35,503 nt of DNA from JBGPHT01 sp041484525 (GTDB lineage Bacteria; Acidobacteriota; Terriglobia; Bryobacterales; Bryobacteraceae): NCBI GenBank assembly GCA_041484525.1, contig JBGPHT010000076.1:1-35503 (forward strand), in the 5' to 3' direction. Below, in pieces: positions 1 to 9,458 of this stretch (positions within the stretch are counted from its first letter, which is position 1; each line of letters begins with the position of its first letter). Under the pieces are notes generated by a model. That model searched no databases. It was not told the DNA's origin and saw nothing but the letters and a program-made list of their open reading frames with translations. A program made the position numbers and the translations under genes.

Positions 1-425
1 GGCAACCCGCCTACCCGGAAGCCACTCGACTACTGATCACCGCCGATGCTGGTGGAAGCAATGGGTCTCGCTTGCGGCTTTGGAAGGTCGAGTTGCAGAA
101 GTTGGCCGACGAAACCGGACTGCGAATCGCCGTGTGTCACTTCCCGCCGGGCACAAGCAAATGGAACAAGATCGAACATAGGCTATTCTCTTACATCACT
201 CAGAACTGGCGGGGCCAACCGCTGCGGAGTTTTCAGGCCATTGTCAACCTCATTGCAGCGACCACCACCACGACCGGCCTCAAGGTTCACGCCGAGTTGA
301 ATACCGAAGCCTATCAATCCGGCATAAAGGTCTCTGACGACGAGCTTGCGCTGGTCAAGATCCGTCGCGACAAATTCCACGGCGACTGGAACTACGAGAT
401 CCAGCCCCGACATACCTTGTCCTGA
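1..425 (+). CDS. ISAzo13-type transposase, C-terminal part (cut by window edge)
   Basis: The reading frame is open from base 3 to the TGA at 423-425 and enters from outside the window, so only the last 140 or so codons are seen. The translation contains LLITADAGGSNGSR, then CHFPPGTSKWNKIEHRLF and a segment reading SYITQNWRGQPLRS. These are the hallmarks I know from the ISAzo13 family (Rhodopirellula-type DDE transposases): the Asp of TADAGGSN and the Glu of NKIEHRLF would be the second and third acidic catalytic residues. The protein catalyses DNA cleavage and strand transfer for its own IS. No second ORF follows. The 25 or so bases after the stop may hold the IS right end, but the left end is not visible, so the inverted repeat cannot be checked. 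A degraded MFS gene lies directly downstream, possibly disrupted by this insertion. Confidence 0.85.
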   Translation, partial: QPAYPEATRLLITADAGGSNGSRLRLWKVELQKLADETGLRIAVCHFPPGTSKWNKIEHRLFSYITQNWRGQPLRSFQAIVNLIAATTTTTGLKVHAELNTEAYQSGIKVSDDELALVKIRRDKFHGDWNYEIQPRHTLS

Positions 426-488
426 CTAGGTTATTTCTAGACAGAGCCTTAGCCTTTGAGATGGGTCGCGCGGCTCTCGCCGCCCTTC

Positions 489-844
489 CTAGTTCTGCGG
501 TAAGTCTTCCCAATTCTTCGGCGTACAATAATAGCGCCGCCACAGGACCAGCCAGCCGATTCCCAGCAGCCTGGTGATGACGAACGCCGGCCGCCAGGTC
601 CGAATTGTGAGTACAGTCAGTACCGGCGCGACCGCGCCACCAACCGCCCGGCCATTTTGGCCGCTTCGCCTGCGCCGAGCAGAAACCGGAACGCGCGAAG
701 CTCTTCTCCCCACCGCCGCGTCCCCATCCTATCCAGCAAACGTCCGGCAACGACTTGAAAGATCGTGTATCCGGCGCGAAACGCAATCACAATCGGCGCG
801 AAATCAGAGTTCGACCAACGGTAATCCCGTTTCAAACATGGCGC
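489..844 (-). pseudogene. MFS transporter remnant (frameshifted, internally deleted)
   Basis: Two minus-strand frames together resemble the N-terminal half of a major facilitator of the anion:cation symporter/hexuronate type. The upstream part (844 to about 640) reads RWSNSDFAPIVIAFRAGYT, then GRLLDRMGTRR and RFLLGAGEAA, which match TM2, the loop 2-3 signature and TM4. The reading then shifts frame, and the part ending at 489 reads WRPAFVITRLLGIGWLVLWR, which matches TM6 of the same family. Between the two parts the expected TM5 stretch is missing, and the whole C-terminal half (TM7-12) is absent before a stop. TM1 is also missing, with an in-frame stop at 845-847. The remnant is therefore non-functional. 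It lies 35 bases downstream of the amidohydrolase stop on the same strand, so the two may once have formed a uptake-plus-catabolism pair. That link is inference. Confidence 0.55.
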
Positions 845-879
845 TCACCAACGGAACGGGATGGCGCTGGTTCGCGACG

Positions 880-2058
880 TCATCGGGCGGCGAGCCGCCG
901 CTCAACGGTTGCACGCGCCGCCGGCAGGTAACGAAGCGCATTGGCATAGTACACCTTGCGCAGCACGTCGTCTGGCAGCCCGATACCGTAGATCCTCCAG
1001 CGGCCGTGCAACGGCGCTCCCGTGGGTGAGCGCAACTGCGCCGGGTGATCGAAATGCTCGTCATAGGTTTCCAGGAAGCGGAAATGCGGCACCCAGAATT
1101 CCTCGACTCCCCGGCTAAGATCGCCGTCTGATCCGAACAGAATGCGGTCCTGATACTTCAGGAAGAACTGCCGGCTCAGAAGTGGTGCGCGGCCCAGATC
1201 CTGCACCGTCGCCGAAATCTCGACATCGGCGTTGGGATACTTGTCCAGGAACTCAACGACCTTGTCCATGTCGTAATAGAGCATCGCAACATGCGCGTTG
1301 ACGAATCGCGTCTTCGGATGCTTCCGGTGCATGTTCTCGCGCGCTCTCTCGATCACATCCGGTGTCACATGCCCCGTCTTGTAGTAGTTCCCTTCCGTGT
1401 TGCTCCGCCACAAGCCGGCTTCATAGCGTTCGTTTTCGGGTCCGATCGGCAGGAAACGCCCGTACGAATCGCTGATGTGAATCATCACTGGCTTGTTGTA
1501 GCGCGCGCACATTTCCCAGATCGGGTCGAACCGCGGATCGTCCGCTTGGATGTACGTCCCATCAGGATTCTTGAAAGTCAGCCCCACATCTTTCCAGATC
1601 TTCAGTCCCTGCGCTCCGGCCTTGAAGCAGCGCTCCAGTTCGGCGGCTGTTTTCTCGGACCAAGCCTTTTCATTGATGCCCTCATAGTTCAGGCGCGCGA
1701 AGTGAATGATGCGGTCTTTGTACGGCTCGCCCACTTTCATGGCCTGATCGAACGCCTGTCCGAATCCGCCGTCCATATCGGAAATCACCGCCAAGTTGGT
1801 CTGATCCATGATCTGGATCAACTTCCGGTAGTCCTGCGGTGTCCGAAGAGACCTGCCATGGAAATGAAAGTCGACCGCGGGAAACTTGGTGTGCGTAATG
1901 TCCGTCCTGGGCAGTTTCATCAGCGCCTTGGGCATGGCAGGCACTTCCGGCGCCGGCTTGAATCCGGGCTCCTTCCGTTGTCCATTGGTCGGTCGAATCG
2001 AGAGCGTGAGAGCGGCAAGCGCAATCAGCAGTACGAAATGGGGAAGCCATCGGAACAT
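880..2058 (-). CDS. Secreted amidohydrolase-family protein (metal-dependent TIM barrel)
   Basis: A 392-residue protein beginning with a cleavable-type signal peptide (MFRWLPHF, a hydrophobic stretch, then NGQ), so it is exported. The mature part has the pattern of amidohydrolase family 2: a metal-binding HxH in DFHFHG (H65, H67), a conserved GLKIWKD segment, H194 in PVMIHISD, H256 in FVNAHVA, and the catalytic Asp D311 in ILFGSDG. These spacings fit the family's TIM-barrel hydrolases and decarboxylases; the substrate cannot be read from sequence. An upstream GTG at 2064 is in frame, but GAGGTG at 2064-2069 is a good Shine-Dalgarno sequence 5 nt from the ATG at 2058, so I chose that ATG. A TATAAT-like box lies about 80 bases upstream. 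An MFS remnant follows on the same strand. Proteins of this type are numerous in Solibacter-like genomes. Confidence 0.85.
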   Translation of the reverse strand: MFRWLPHFVLLIALAALTLSIRPTNGQRKEPGFKPAPEVPAMPKALMKLPRTDITHTKFPAVDFHFHGRSLRTPQDYRKLIQIMDQTNLAVISDMDGGFGQAFDQAMKVGEPYKDRIIHFARLNYEGINEKAWSEKTAAELERCFKAGAQGLKIWKDVGLTFKNPDGTYIQADDPRFDPIWEMCARYNKPVMIHISDSYGRFLPIGPENERYEAGLWRSNTEGNYYKTGHVTPDVIERARENMHRKHPKTRFVNAHVAMLYYDMDKVVEFLDKYPNADVEISATVQDLGRAPLLSRQFFLKYQDRILFGSDGDLSRGVEEFWVPHFRFLETYDEHFDHPAQLRSPTGAPLHGRWRIYGIGLPDDVLRKVYYANALRYLPAARATVERRLAAR

Positions 2059-2136
2059 AGGCACACCTCGCTACGCGATAATCTTCTGTGCCACTGCCCC
2101 GGCGGCGTCGGTCCGCCGGAAGTCGCGGCCCAAGTA

Positions 2137-2165
2137 ATTATACGTGAGGCGAATGAGGTTAGTAT
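2137..2165 (-). promoter_or_regulatory. Possible promoter of the amidohydrolase gene
   Basis: A perfect TATAAT hexamer on the minus strand (2142 to 2137) lies about 80 bases upstream of the ATG at 2058. The hexamer 17 nt further upstream (2165-2160, ATACTA) is a poor -35 match, so only the -10 element supports the call. Confidence 0.3.
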
Positions 2166-2169
2166 CCAA

Positions 2170-2736
2170 TGCGCCGATGGGATGCAATGGATCCTTCAAA
2201 GCTGCCGCGGTTGCACAAAGTCGCGCTTGCGTGAATTCAGGCTGACTGTCCCCCAGTACGTTACCTTGATGCGCAAGGTCACTGATTGCGGTCGGTTAAC
2301 GGCCTTACACGGAAGTTCCGGCAGGCCCGGCACTCTGTATTCTACCTGCTCGCAGTTGTCATATGAACGGCATGCGTGCATGTCCTCGACGCAGTTTGTA
2401 TCCAGGTACAGGTGTGCCGATTCTCGCCCGACGGGACAAACCGGAAATCCGGTGCTCGCGATCCCGCAGACAAAAGTGCGCGGCGAAAGAGGGCCGCGTG
2501 GTCGTTGTCTCAACCGCTGTACAGTGCGTCCACCCGGTCTGACATCCCTTGTCGAAGCTTCGGATCCCTGGAATGACGGACGGCAGTGAAGGGCGGATTT
2601 GTGAACAAAAATACTACCAATGTGTTACACCCTATTTTCTTCCATACATTTGTTTGCAACCCTCTTAGTTTAGGAAGCGCTCGGAATTTACCGTCGCTTG
2701 CGACGATGGAGGAATCGGCGCCACCTGCAGAGACGT
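2170..2736. other. Long intergenic region upstream of the giant-protein operon
   Basis: I see no gene with family-like content here on either strand. The open frames crossing it have irregular composition and no start signals. Local AT content rises between about 2595 and 2690, just before the operon, which is where its promoter would be expected, but I could not settle on a -35/-10 pair. A short perfect palindrome (CGTCGC-TT-GCGACG, 2692-2705) lies 32 bases before the chosen ATG. It is the only obvious structure and may be chance. Confidence 0.4.
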
Positions 2737-5700
2737 ATGGCAGCAGAACGCGGAACGCTGGAGACCATAGCGCAAGGGCTCGCGAGCCTTTTCCTGCCGC
2801 TCGAAGATAGGATTCGAGCCGGCGACATCCGCTTGCTGCTCGCCGAACTAGGCCTTGAATTCCCCGCCAGTGTAGATGGCGATGCCGGTCTCGTCGCCGC
2901 CATGCAGTCCGAGGTGCTGCGTATTCGCGACCTGCCGCCGATCATTGGCGCCTTGACGGATGCGGTCACAAACGAGAACCTCCCGCAGATCATCGCCAAG
3001 GGACTCCAACTCGCAAACGCCGTCCTCACCCTGATCGGCGAGACGGAAAAACTTGGTACCGCAATCCGCGCCCTCGCGGGAACCGGCATACCGCCCGCAG
3101 AACTGAACCAGTTCGCCGCGGAGTTACCTGGCCGCATAGTCGATTACCTGGTGGTCCGAAATCTCGAAGAAATCCCCGGCGCCGCCGAGGTGGGCGATTT
3201 CGTCGGTTTCGTAGAACGCGTGGATGTGCCCGGCGTGGACGCGCAACATCCCGCCTTCACCCGCCGCAAGCTTCACCTCGATCAACTCACCGGTTTCATT
3301 ACCAACCCGCTCGGACAACTCGGCGCAAAGTATCAATGGGGCATGCCGGGCTTCACCGGTTTGCCGCTGCTGCAAAAGCTTGCCACCCTGCTCGCCCAGG
3401 CCGGTGTTCCCGCCGTTCTCGATACCACCGGCCCCCTGCCGGCGCTCGACTTTGTGTTCGTGGAGGTGACTCCGAAACTCGATGCCCCGCAGGGCCTCGT
3501 GATCAAGGTGATCCATCCGCTGGCGATCGATAACGCCGCGCCCTTTGTAGAGGACGACTGGCAGATCCGCATCATCCTGAACACGCCTATCGGCCCGGGC
3601 CTCCAGATTGTCGTTCAGCCGAACGACGGTATTACCTTGATCCCGGCCACGCTGGGCAACCGGGTGGAAGGCGATCTGATGGTGGAATGGACCGGCGGGA
3701 AAACGGATGGAACGCCGTACCTCATCGTGGGCGAGCCCGGTTCGAGCCGCCTCGAAGCCCGACAGTTGGTGGCGCGCGCGGGCGCGGGGCTCGCGTGGAA
3801 TAGCAACACCAACCAGGCAGTAGGCACATTCAAAGTTGAAGCGGATATCAATAATGGCAAGCTTGTGGTTTCGCTCGGATCGGCCGACGGCTTTATCGGC
3901 AAAATCCTGGGCGGCTTCGGCCTGGAAGCCAATTTTGGGGTTGGCATTGGATTTTCGACGAAGCAGGGTTTCTATTTCCACGGATCGGCGACGCTGGATA
4001 TTCAACTGCCGCTGCACGTGCAGCTCGGCCCGGTAGAGCTGACCGCACTCACGCTTACGATCGGTATCCAGGGCAGCACATTCCCCATAGGACTGCGCAC
4101 CGACATTAAGGCTTCGCTTGGGCCCCTGAAGGGCGTGGTAGAGCAGATCGGGGCAGGTGTCCAGATCAGTGTCCCGGATAACCGCAAGGGCAACGCGGGA
4201 CCGGTCGATTTCAAGCTGATATTCCTTCCTCCCACCGGAGTGGGGCTCTCGATCGATCTCGCGGTCCTGAGCGGTGGCGGCTTCCTCAGAGTAGATTCCG
4301 ACCGCGGAGAGTACGCAGGCGCTCTCGAGCTTACCCTCGCCGGTTTCATCTCCCTCAAAGCCATCGGCATTATCACCACGAAAATGCCCGATGGATCGAA
4401 GGGCTTCTCGCTGCTCCTCATCCTGACGGCCGATTTCGGCCCGGGCATTCAGCTCGGCTTCGGATTCACGCTGCTCGCAGTCGGCGGCCTCGTCGGATTG
4501 AACCGGACGATGAATCTGCCGGCCTTGATGAACGGGGTGCGCACGAACGCCATCGAGTCGATCATGTTCCCCAAGGACGTGATCGCCAATGCCCCCAAGA
4601 TCATCAGCGATTTGCGAACCATCTTCCCTCCGCAGGAAGGCACGTTCCTGATCGGGCCCATGGCCAAGATCGGTTGGGGCACGCCCACGCTCATCAGCAT
4701 TTCGCTGGGCGTCATCATTGAAATTCCGGGCAACATTGCGATTCTTGGCGTGCTGAAAGTTGCCATACCAGCGGCGGAAATCGCGCTCATCCTCCTGCAG
4801 GTGAACTTTGCGGGCGCGATCGAGTTCGACAAGAAGCGCATTTATTTCTTCGCGGCGATGTTTGAATCGCGCATTGTCTTTCTGACGATCGAAGGCGAAA
4901 TGGGCCTGCTGATCGCCTTCGGCGACGACGCCAACTTTGTCCTCAGCGTCGGCGGATTCCACCCGGCATTCAGCCCGCCGCCGCTGCCTTTCCCCAGCCC
5001 GCGACGCATCTCTGTCAGCCTGCTGAGCACGCCGGTATCGCGCCTCACCATCCAGGGTTATTTCGCGGTTACCTCGAACACGGTGCAGTTTGGCGCGCGC
5101 GCCGACCTGGTCTATGGGCTCGACAGCCTGAACGTGCACGGGAGCCTTGCGTTCGATGCCTTGTTCCAGTTCTCTCCGTTCCGGTTCATCATCCAGATCT
5201 CGGCTTCCCTCTCCGTGAACGTCTTCGGAGCCGGCCTGTTCTCCGTAGGCGTCAGCGGCTTGCTCGAGGGCCCCGCCCCTTACCACATCAAGGGCCATGG
5301 CTCGATTTCGCTTCTGTTCTGGGATATCGGTGTCGATTTCGAGACCACCTGGGGCGACAGCCGCGACACCTCGCTGCCGCCCATAAGAGTGCTGCCGCTG
5401 CTCGAAAACGAGCTGAAAAAGACCGATAACTGGAGGGCGCTGCTGCCGCCCACGAGCAACCTGCTGGTTTCACTCCGCAAAATGCCGCAGGCGGAAGCCG
5501 GCCTGATCCTCCACCCCGTGGGCGTTTTGCATCTATCACAGCGCGCGCTGCCGCTCGGAATCAAACTGGACAAGGTGGGGAATCAGAAACCGAGCGACGT
5601 CAACCGCCTTTCAATAGCGGTTACCGCGGGAGGCCTGGCCAAGAAGAACGATGCGTTCGAACTGTTCGCTCCGGCCCAGTTCCAGGACTTTTCGGACTCG

Positions 5701-6147
5701 GACAAACTGTCGAAGCCTGCATTCGGGCCGGAGCCGTCGGGCCTCGACATGTCTGTAGCGGGCGTCGATTTGCGTTCGAGCGAAATGGTGAAGCGCGTTG
5801 TCCGCTACGAAGAGATCATCATCGACAACAACTACAAGCGTTTTTCGAGGCGGTACTTCCGCTTCACCGCCTCTCTGTTCAACCACTTTTTAGCCGGCGC
5901 GGCGGTAACCAAATCCAGCCTGTCACAGGCGAACAGAAATAAGGTGCAGCCGTTTGCGGAGAAGATCGATGTCGCGAAGGAAACCTTCACTGTCGCCTTC
6001 CAATCCAATAACCAGGCCTACGCGGCTGATTCCATCTCGTTCCACAGCGAGGCCAGCGCGCGCGAATACCTCAGTCAGAAAGTAAGCGCGCAGCCGTCGC
6101 TGGCGGATGAAATCCACGTGATTCCCGGCTTTGAGAGGGTGGCATGA
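2737..6147 (+). CDS. Giant beta-rich protein, possibly DUF6603-like; first gene of the operon
   Basis: About 1136 residues, function unknown. The N-terminal 170 residues are predicted mostly helical (for example LETIAQGLASLF and QIIAKGLQLANAVLTLIG). Roughly residues 180-900 are an unbroken series of alternating hydrophobic/polar strands rich in Gly, Phe, Leu and Ile, such as GFGLEANFGVGIGFS, LGFGFTLLAVGGLVGLNR and GPMAKIGWGTPTLISISLG. This suggests a long beta-solenoid or an amphipathic lipid-binding groove. From memory the central part resembles DUF6603 proteins; I cannot verify this here. The last 200 residues are mixed and polar. There is no signal peptide. The frame is open upstream to a TTG at 2698, but the ATG at 2737 starts a more natural N-terminus; its Shine-Dalgarno sequence is weak, so the start is uncertain. 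The stop overlaps the next start as ATGA, so translation is coupled. Confidence 0.8.
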   Translation: MAAERGTLETIAQGLASLFLPLEDRIRAGDIRLLLAELGLEFPASVDGDAGLVAAMQSEVLRIRDLPPIIGALTDAVTNENLPQIIAKGLQLANAVLTLIGETEKLGTAIRALAGTGIPPAELNQFAAELPGRIVDYLVVRNLEEIPGAAEVGDFVGFVERVDVPGVDAQHPAFTRRKLHLDQLTGFITNPLGQLGAKYQWGMPGFTGLPLLQKLATLLAQAGVPAVLDTTGPLPALDFVFVEVTPKLDAPQGLVIKVIHPLAIDNAAPFVEDDWQIRIILNTPIGPGLQIVVQPNDGITLIPATLGNRVEGDLMVEWTGGKTDGTPYLIVGEPGSSRLEARQLVARAGAGLAWNSNTNQAVGTFKVEADINNGKLVVSLGSADGFIGKILGGFGLEANFGVGIGFSTKQGFYFHGSATLDIQLPLHVQLGPVELTALTLTIGIQGSTFPIGLRTDIKASLGPLKGVVEQIGAGVQISVPDNRKGNAGPVDFKLIFLPPTGVGLSIDLAVLSGGGFLRVDSDRGEYAGALELTLAGFISLKAIGIITTKMPDGSKGFSLLLILTADFGPGIQLGFGFTLLAVGGLVGLNRTMNLPALMNGVRTNAIESIMFPKDVIANAPKIISDLRTIFPPQEGTFLIGPMAKIGWGTPTLISISLGVIIEIPGNIAILGVLKVAIPAAEIALILLQVNFAGAIEFDKKRIYFFAAMFESRIVFLTIEGEMGLLIAFGDDANFVLSVGGFHPAFSPPPLPFPSPRRISVSLLSTPVSRLTIQGYFAVTSNTVQFGARADLVYGLDSLNVHGSLAFDALFQFSPFRFIIQISASLSVNVFGAGLFSVGVSGLLEGPAPYHIKGHGSISLLFWDIGVDFETTWGDSRDTSLPPIRVLPLLENELKKTDNWRALLPPTSNLLVSLRKMPQAEAGLILHPVGVLHLSQRALPLGIKLDKVGNQKPSDVNRLSIAVTAGGLAKKNDAFELFAPAQFQDFSDSDKLSKPAFGPEPSGLDMSVAGVDLRSSEMVKRVVRYEEIIIDNNYKRFSRRYFRFTASLFNHFLAGAAVTKSSLSQANRNKVQPFAEKIDVAKETFTVAFQSNNQAYAADSISFHSEASAREYLSQKVSAQPSLADEIHVIPGFERVA

Positions 6148-9100
6148 GTCCTCTAGGCACCTACTCGTTCCTCCCCTGGTTGCGCCAGGGAATGGCGAAC
6201 CAGATTGCTTCGCCCGACTTCGACAATACCGTGCGGGTGCGCGCCCATATCGATGTCAAGGTCGAAGGGCGCGGGGACAAGGTCGACGGCGGCACGGACG
6301 CGGTTTCCGTCGATCATCCGGTTTCCCTGTTCGGTCCGGCCGATATTGTGGGCATCGAGCAGCGCGCCATCGTGCGCACCGAGCCGCGCAACTGGATCAC
6401 CAATTTCGAACCCAACTACCTGCCGCACATCGAATTCTACGATGAGGACTTCCTCTGGCGGTACACTCCCGCCGCGGCCGATGCAAAGGCGCGACTTCGT
6501 CCCTGGATCACGTTGATCGTTCTGAAGGAAGGGGCGGAGTTTACCGACGGTTCGAACATCAAAGATAAGCCATTGCCCTACATCGACGTTCCCGACCTGA
6601 CGGTGTTTCCGCGCGCGGACGAGCTTTGGGCCTGGTGCCATGTGCATGTCAACCGCTCCTTGGCGGCGAGCGATGCCGAGTTCGTGTCCAAGAACATGAA
6701 CCAGGTGATTCCGAAATTACAGGCGGCGCTGGGCGAGAATCAGGACCTGGCATACTCGCGCCTGGTGTGCCCCCGGAAGCTGGCGGAAAATACCGCGTAC
6801 CACGCGTTTTTGATTCCTACATTCGAGGGCGGGCGCCGCGCCGGCTTGGGAATCGATATCGGCGACATTGCAGCCACCATGTCGGCGTGGGATCCGGCGG
6901 CAAGACCGGACGGCCAGAGCTTTCCTTATTACTACCGCTGGTTTTTCCGTACCGGCGCCAATGGCGATTTCGAAACCCTGGTACGCCTGCTGAAACCTAA
7001 ACCGGTGAACGCGCGTGTGGGCATCCGCGAAATGGACGTACAGTTCCCGGATCCCAAAGTGCGCGGCGTCGATAAACCGGAGCTGGGCGGCATCCTGCGG
7101 CTGGGCGGAGCGCTTCGTCCGCCTCACAAGGTTCCTCCGGATCCACCCGACAAGTATGAAACTTGGGATCAGCCGTTTCCACGGCCTCTCCAGGAGGACT
7201 TGGCGCACCTTCTGAATCTGCCCGACGATTACCAGGCAAAGGGCGATCCCGACCCTGTCATCGCGCCGCCGATTTACGGCATGTGGCATGCGATGGTGAA
7301 GCGCGTTCTCACCGAGCGCGACGGTACCGCCATCATACCCAACGACAATTGGGTACACCGCCTGAACCTGGACCCGCGCTTCCGTGTCCCCGCCGGCTTC
7401 GGCACCCGCGTCATTCAGGACAAGCAGGAAGAATACATGAACGCCGCCTGGGAGCAGCTTGGCAAGGTGCTCGAGGCGCAGTTCAAATTCCGGCGCGCGC
7501 AGTTCGGCCTGGCGGTAAGCCAGGTCTGGTACGACTTCCACATGGCGCCGATGCTGGGTGTAAGCCAGCAGAAGACATTGCTGTTGACGGCCCCGTTGAA
7601 CAAGCGCATCATAAACAACGGGTTCACGGCATTTCATAGTTTATCGGCAAGCCTGGTGCAACCAGCCATGACGTCGGCTGCCTTGCGGCGTATGGTGAGG
7701 CCCCGCGGACGGCTTATCCAGTCGCTGCCGTTCACCGCCACCGTAACGCCCGACAAGCTGCTGGCACGCGTGAACGCAGGCGAAGTCAGCGCCGCACCGC
7801 CGAAAGTAACGCCTCCCGGTATTCTCACCGCCGATAAAGCCGCCGGCCTGGTCGAGCCCAAAAACGTTCCGCCCTTCATTCTCGACCTGCTGAAGCAATA
7901 TCCACGGTTGGCCTTGTACGTCCTGATCGTGGCCATTCTCATCGCGCTGCTGTTGCTCTTGCTGGGACCTCTGGGCGTTGCGTTGGCGGCTGCGGTCTTT
8001 GCCGTGGGGCTCGCAATCTATCGCAGGATCACGAGCTGGGCTCATGCGATAAGCGCGGCGAACACGATACGCGAGTCCAGCCAGACGCCGGCGGCAGTGG
8101 ACGCGCTACCGGCGGTTTCGAATTTCACCATCACGGCCATCGGTACGGTGTTTACTCCCAGCGGAACCGGGCCGGACAGCTTGGAGTCCGTACGCTTTAA
8201 GAGCTCGCTCCGCTCCAGCTTCGAACTCGTCCAGGCGAGCGCCACAGTGGGCAAGCTTCCCGTTCGAACTTCGCTCGATCTGAACCAGGTGGCCACGGCC
8301 AGCGTTGCCGCGCTCCAGCCGAAGGCTACGATCGGAAAGCGCGTTTGGGCGGGCATATTCGTCCCTCCGCGCATTCTCGGCGACATCGTGCCCAAACCTT
8401 CGGAGGTGTTCGTCGAGCCAATGGCGTATCCGGTGATCGACCTTCCCATGTATGAGCCGCTGAAGGACCGGTCGTCGGAGTTGTTTTTGCCGAACATCAA
8501 TCTCATCGAGCCGAACAGCATCACCTTGCTCGAGACGAACCAGCGTTTCATCGAGTCGTACATGGTGGGCTTGAATCACGAGTTTGCGCGCGAGCTGCTA
8601 TGGCGCGAATACCCGACCGACATGCGCCCCTCCACCTTCCGGCAGTTCTGGGACGTACGCGGCTTCTTCGATACCGACAACCTGGACGACGAGGCGCTCA
8701 AGGAGAAGTTGCGTGACATCCCGCCCCTGCACCGCTGGTCGAAAAACTCGAAGCTGGGCGACCACGACAATCGCGAGCAGGGCCAGGACAACGCGGAGGA
8801 GTTGGTGCTCGTAATCCGCGGTGAGCTTCTGAAACGTTACCCCACGGCGGTGATTTACGCGCATCGCGCCTGCTGGCAGCGCAAGGACGTCACACCGGCC
8901 GACAAGGACAAGGAACCTTGCAGCAAGTCCGGCGGCATCGATAACACGAAGGAGCGTCACCTGATCTCCCTGACGCCGGCGGAGGAAGCCAAGCCGCCGC
9001 GCAGCAAGGTGCTCACGCCCCTCTATGAGGCGAAAATCGATCCCGACATCTACTTCTTCGGATTCGATCTGACCGTGGAAAAGGCCAAGGGCGGCACGGG

Positions 9101-9449
9101 CGAAAACGACACTGACGACCCCGGCTGGTTCTTTGTCATCAAGGAACGCCCGGGCGAGCCACGCTTCGGTCTCGATACCGACAAACAAGACCAATTAAAC
9201 GACTGGAACGATCTTTCCTGGGACAATGTGCAACCAAAGCCGCCCGGGTCTTTTATTGAGATCTCGACTTCACCGGCGAACTTCCCTTTGCTGCCTCCCG
9301 GACCGGGCGACGACGAGAAGACCCAGCAGCACAAGGAAGACACCAATATTGTCTGGAGCCATGATATGAGCTCGGCCGAGCTCGCCTACATCCTCTTCCA
9401 GGCGCCGGTGCTGGTGGGAGTGCACGCCAGCGAAATGCTTCCCAAGTGA
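6144..9449 (+). CDS. Giant conserved hypothetical protein with a central hydrophobic segment
   Basis: 1101 residues, no known function. The start is fixed by the 4-nt ATGA overlap with the upstream gene and by GAGAGGGTGG just before it. The N-terminus (GTYSFLPWLRQGMANQI, later GPADIVGIEQRAIVRTEPR and RLVCPRKLAENTAYHAFLIP) looks like a conserved globular region. I associate such segments with large unannotated proteins in several phyla, but that is memory, not a search. Residues about 589-625 form a striking run of hydrophobic residues (LALYVLIVAILIALLLLLLG followed by an Ala/Val-rich stretch up to YRRI), long enough for two tight transmembrane helices or one buried helix pair. Before it lies a Pro-rich linker. 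There is no N-terminal signal peptide. The C-terminal 450 residues are acidic and loop-rich (DKDKEPC, TGENDTDD). The next gene begins 9 nt downstream. Confidence 0.85.
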   Translation: MSPLGTYSFLPWLRQGMANQIASPDFDNTVRVRAHIDVKVEGRGDKVDGGTDAVSVDHPVSLFGPADIVGIEQRAIVRTEPRNWITNFEPNYLPHIEFYDEDFLWRYTPAAADAKARLRPWITLIVLKEGAEFTDGSNIKDKPLPYIDVPDLTVFPRADELWAWCHVHVNRSLAASDAEFVSKNMNQVIPKLQAALGENQDLAYSRLVCPRKLAENTAYHAFLIPTFEGGRRAGLGIDIGDIAATMSAWDPAARPDGQSFPYYYRWFFRTGANGDFETLVRLLKPKPVNARVGIREMDVQFPDPKVRGVDKPELGGILRLGGALRPPHKVPPDPPDKYETWDQPFPRPLQEDLAHLLNLPDDYQAKGDPDPVIAPPIYGMWHAMVKRVLTERDGTAIIPNDNWVHRLNLDPRFRVPAGFGTRVIQDKQEEYMNAAWEQLGKVLEAQFKFRRAQFGLAVSQVWYDFHMAPMLGVSQQKTLLLTAPLNKRIINNGFTAFHSLSASLVQPAMTSAALRRMVRPRGRLIQSLPFTATVTPDKLLARVNAGEVSAAPPKVTPPGILTADKAAGLVEPKNVPPFILDLLKQYPRLALYVLIVAILIALLLLLLGPLGVALAAAVFAVGLAIYRRITSWAHAISAANTIRESSQTPAAVDALPAVSNFTITAIGTVFTPSGTGPDSLESVRFKSSLRSSFELVQASATVGKLPVRTSLDLNQVATASVAALQPKATIGKRVWAGIFVPPRILGDIVPKPSEVFVEPMAYPVIDLPMYEPLKDRSSELFLPNINLIEPNSITLLETNQRFIESYMVGLNHEFARELLWREYPTDMRPSTFRQFWDVRGFFDTDNLDDEALKEKLRDIPPLHRWSKNSKLGDHDNREQGQDNAEELVLVIRGELLKRYPTAVIYAHRACWQRKDVTPADKDKEPCSKSGGIDNTKERHLISLTPAEEAKPPRSKVLTPLYEAKIDPDIYFFGFDLTVEKAKGGTGENDTDDPGWFFVIKERPGEPRFGLDTDKQDQLNDWNDLSWDNVQPKPPGSFIEISTSPANFPLLPPGPGDDEKTQQHKEDTNIVWSHDMSSAELAYILFQAPVLVGVHASEMLPK

Positions 9450-9458
9450 CCGTGGACT

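Noticed and set aside
1291..2589. Long plus-strand frame opposite the amidohydrolase
   Set aside because: Antisense to a gene with signal peptide and family motifs; its tail beyond the gene shows no coding features.
3124..5298. Very long minus-strand open frame inside the first giant gene
   Set aside because: The charged, repetitive composition (RDLDDEPERRELEQ-like) is typical of antisense shadows in GC-rich DNA; the plus frame is the coupled operon gene.
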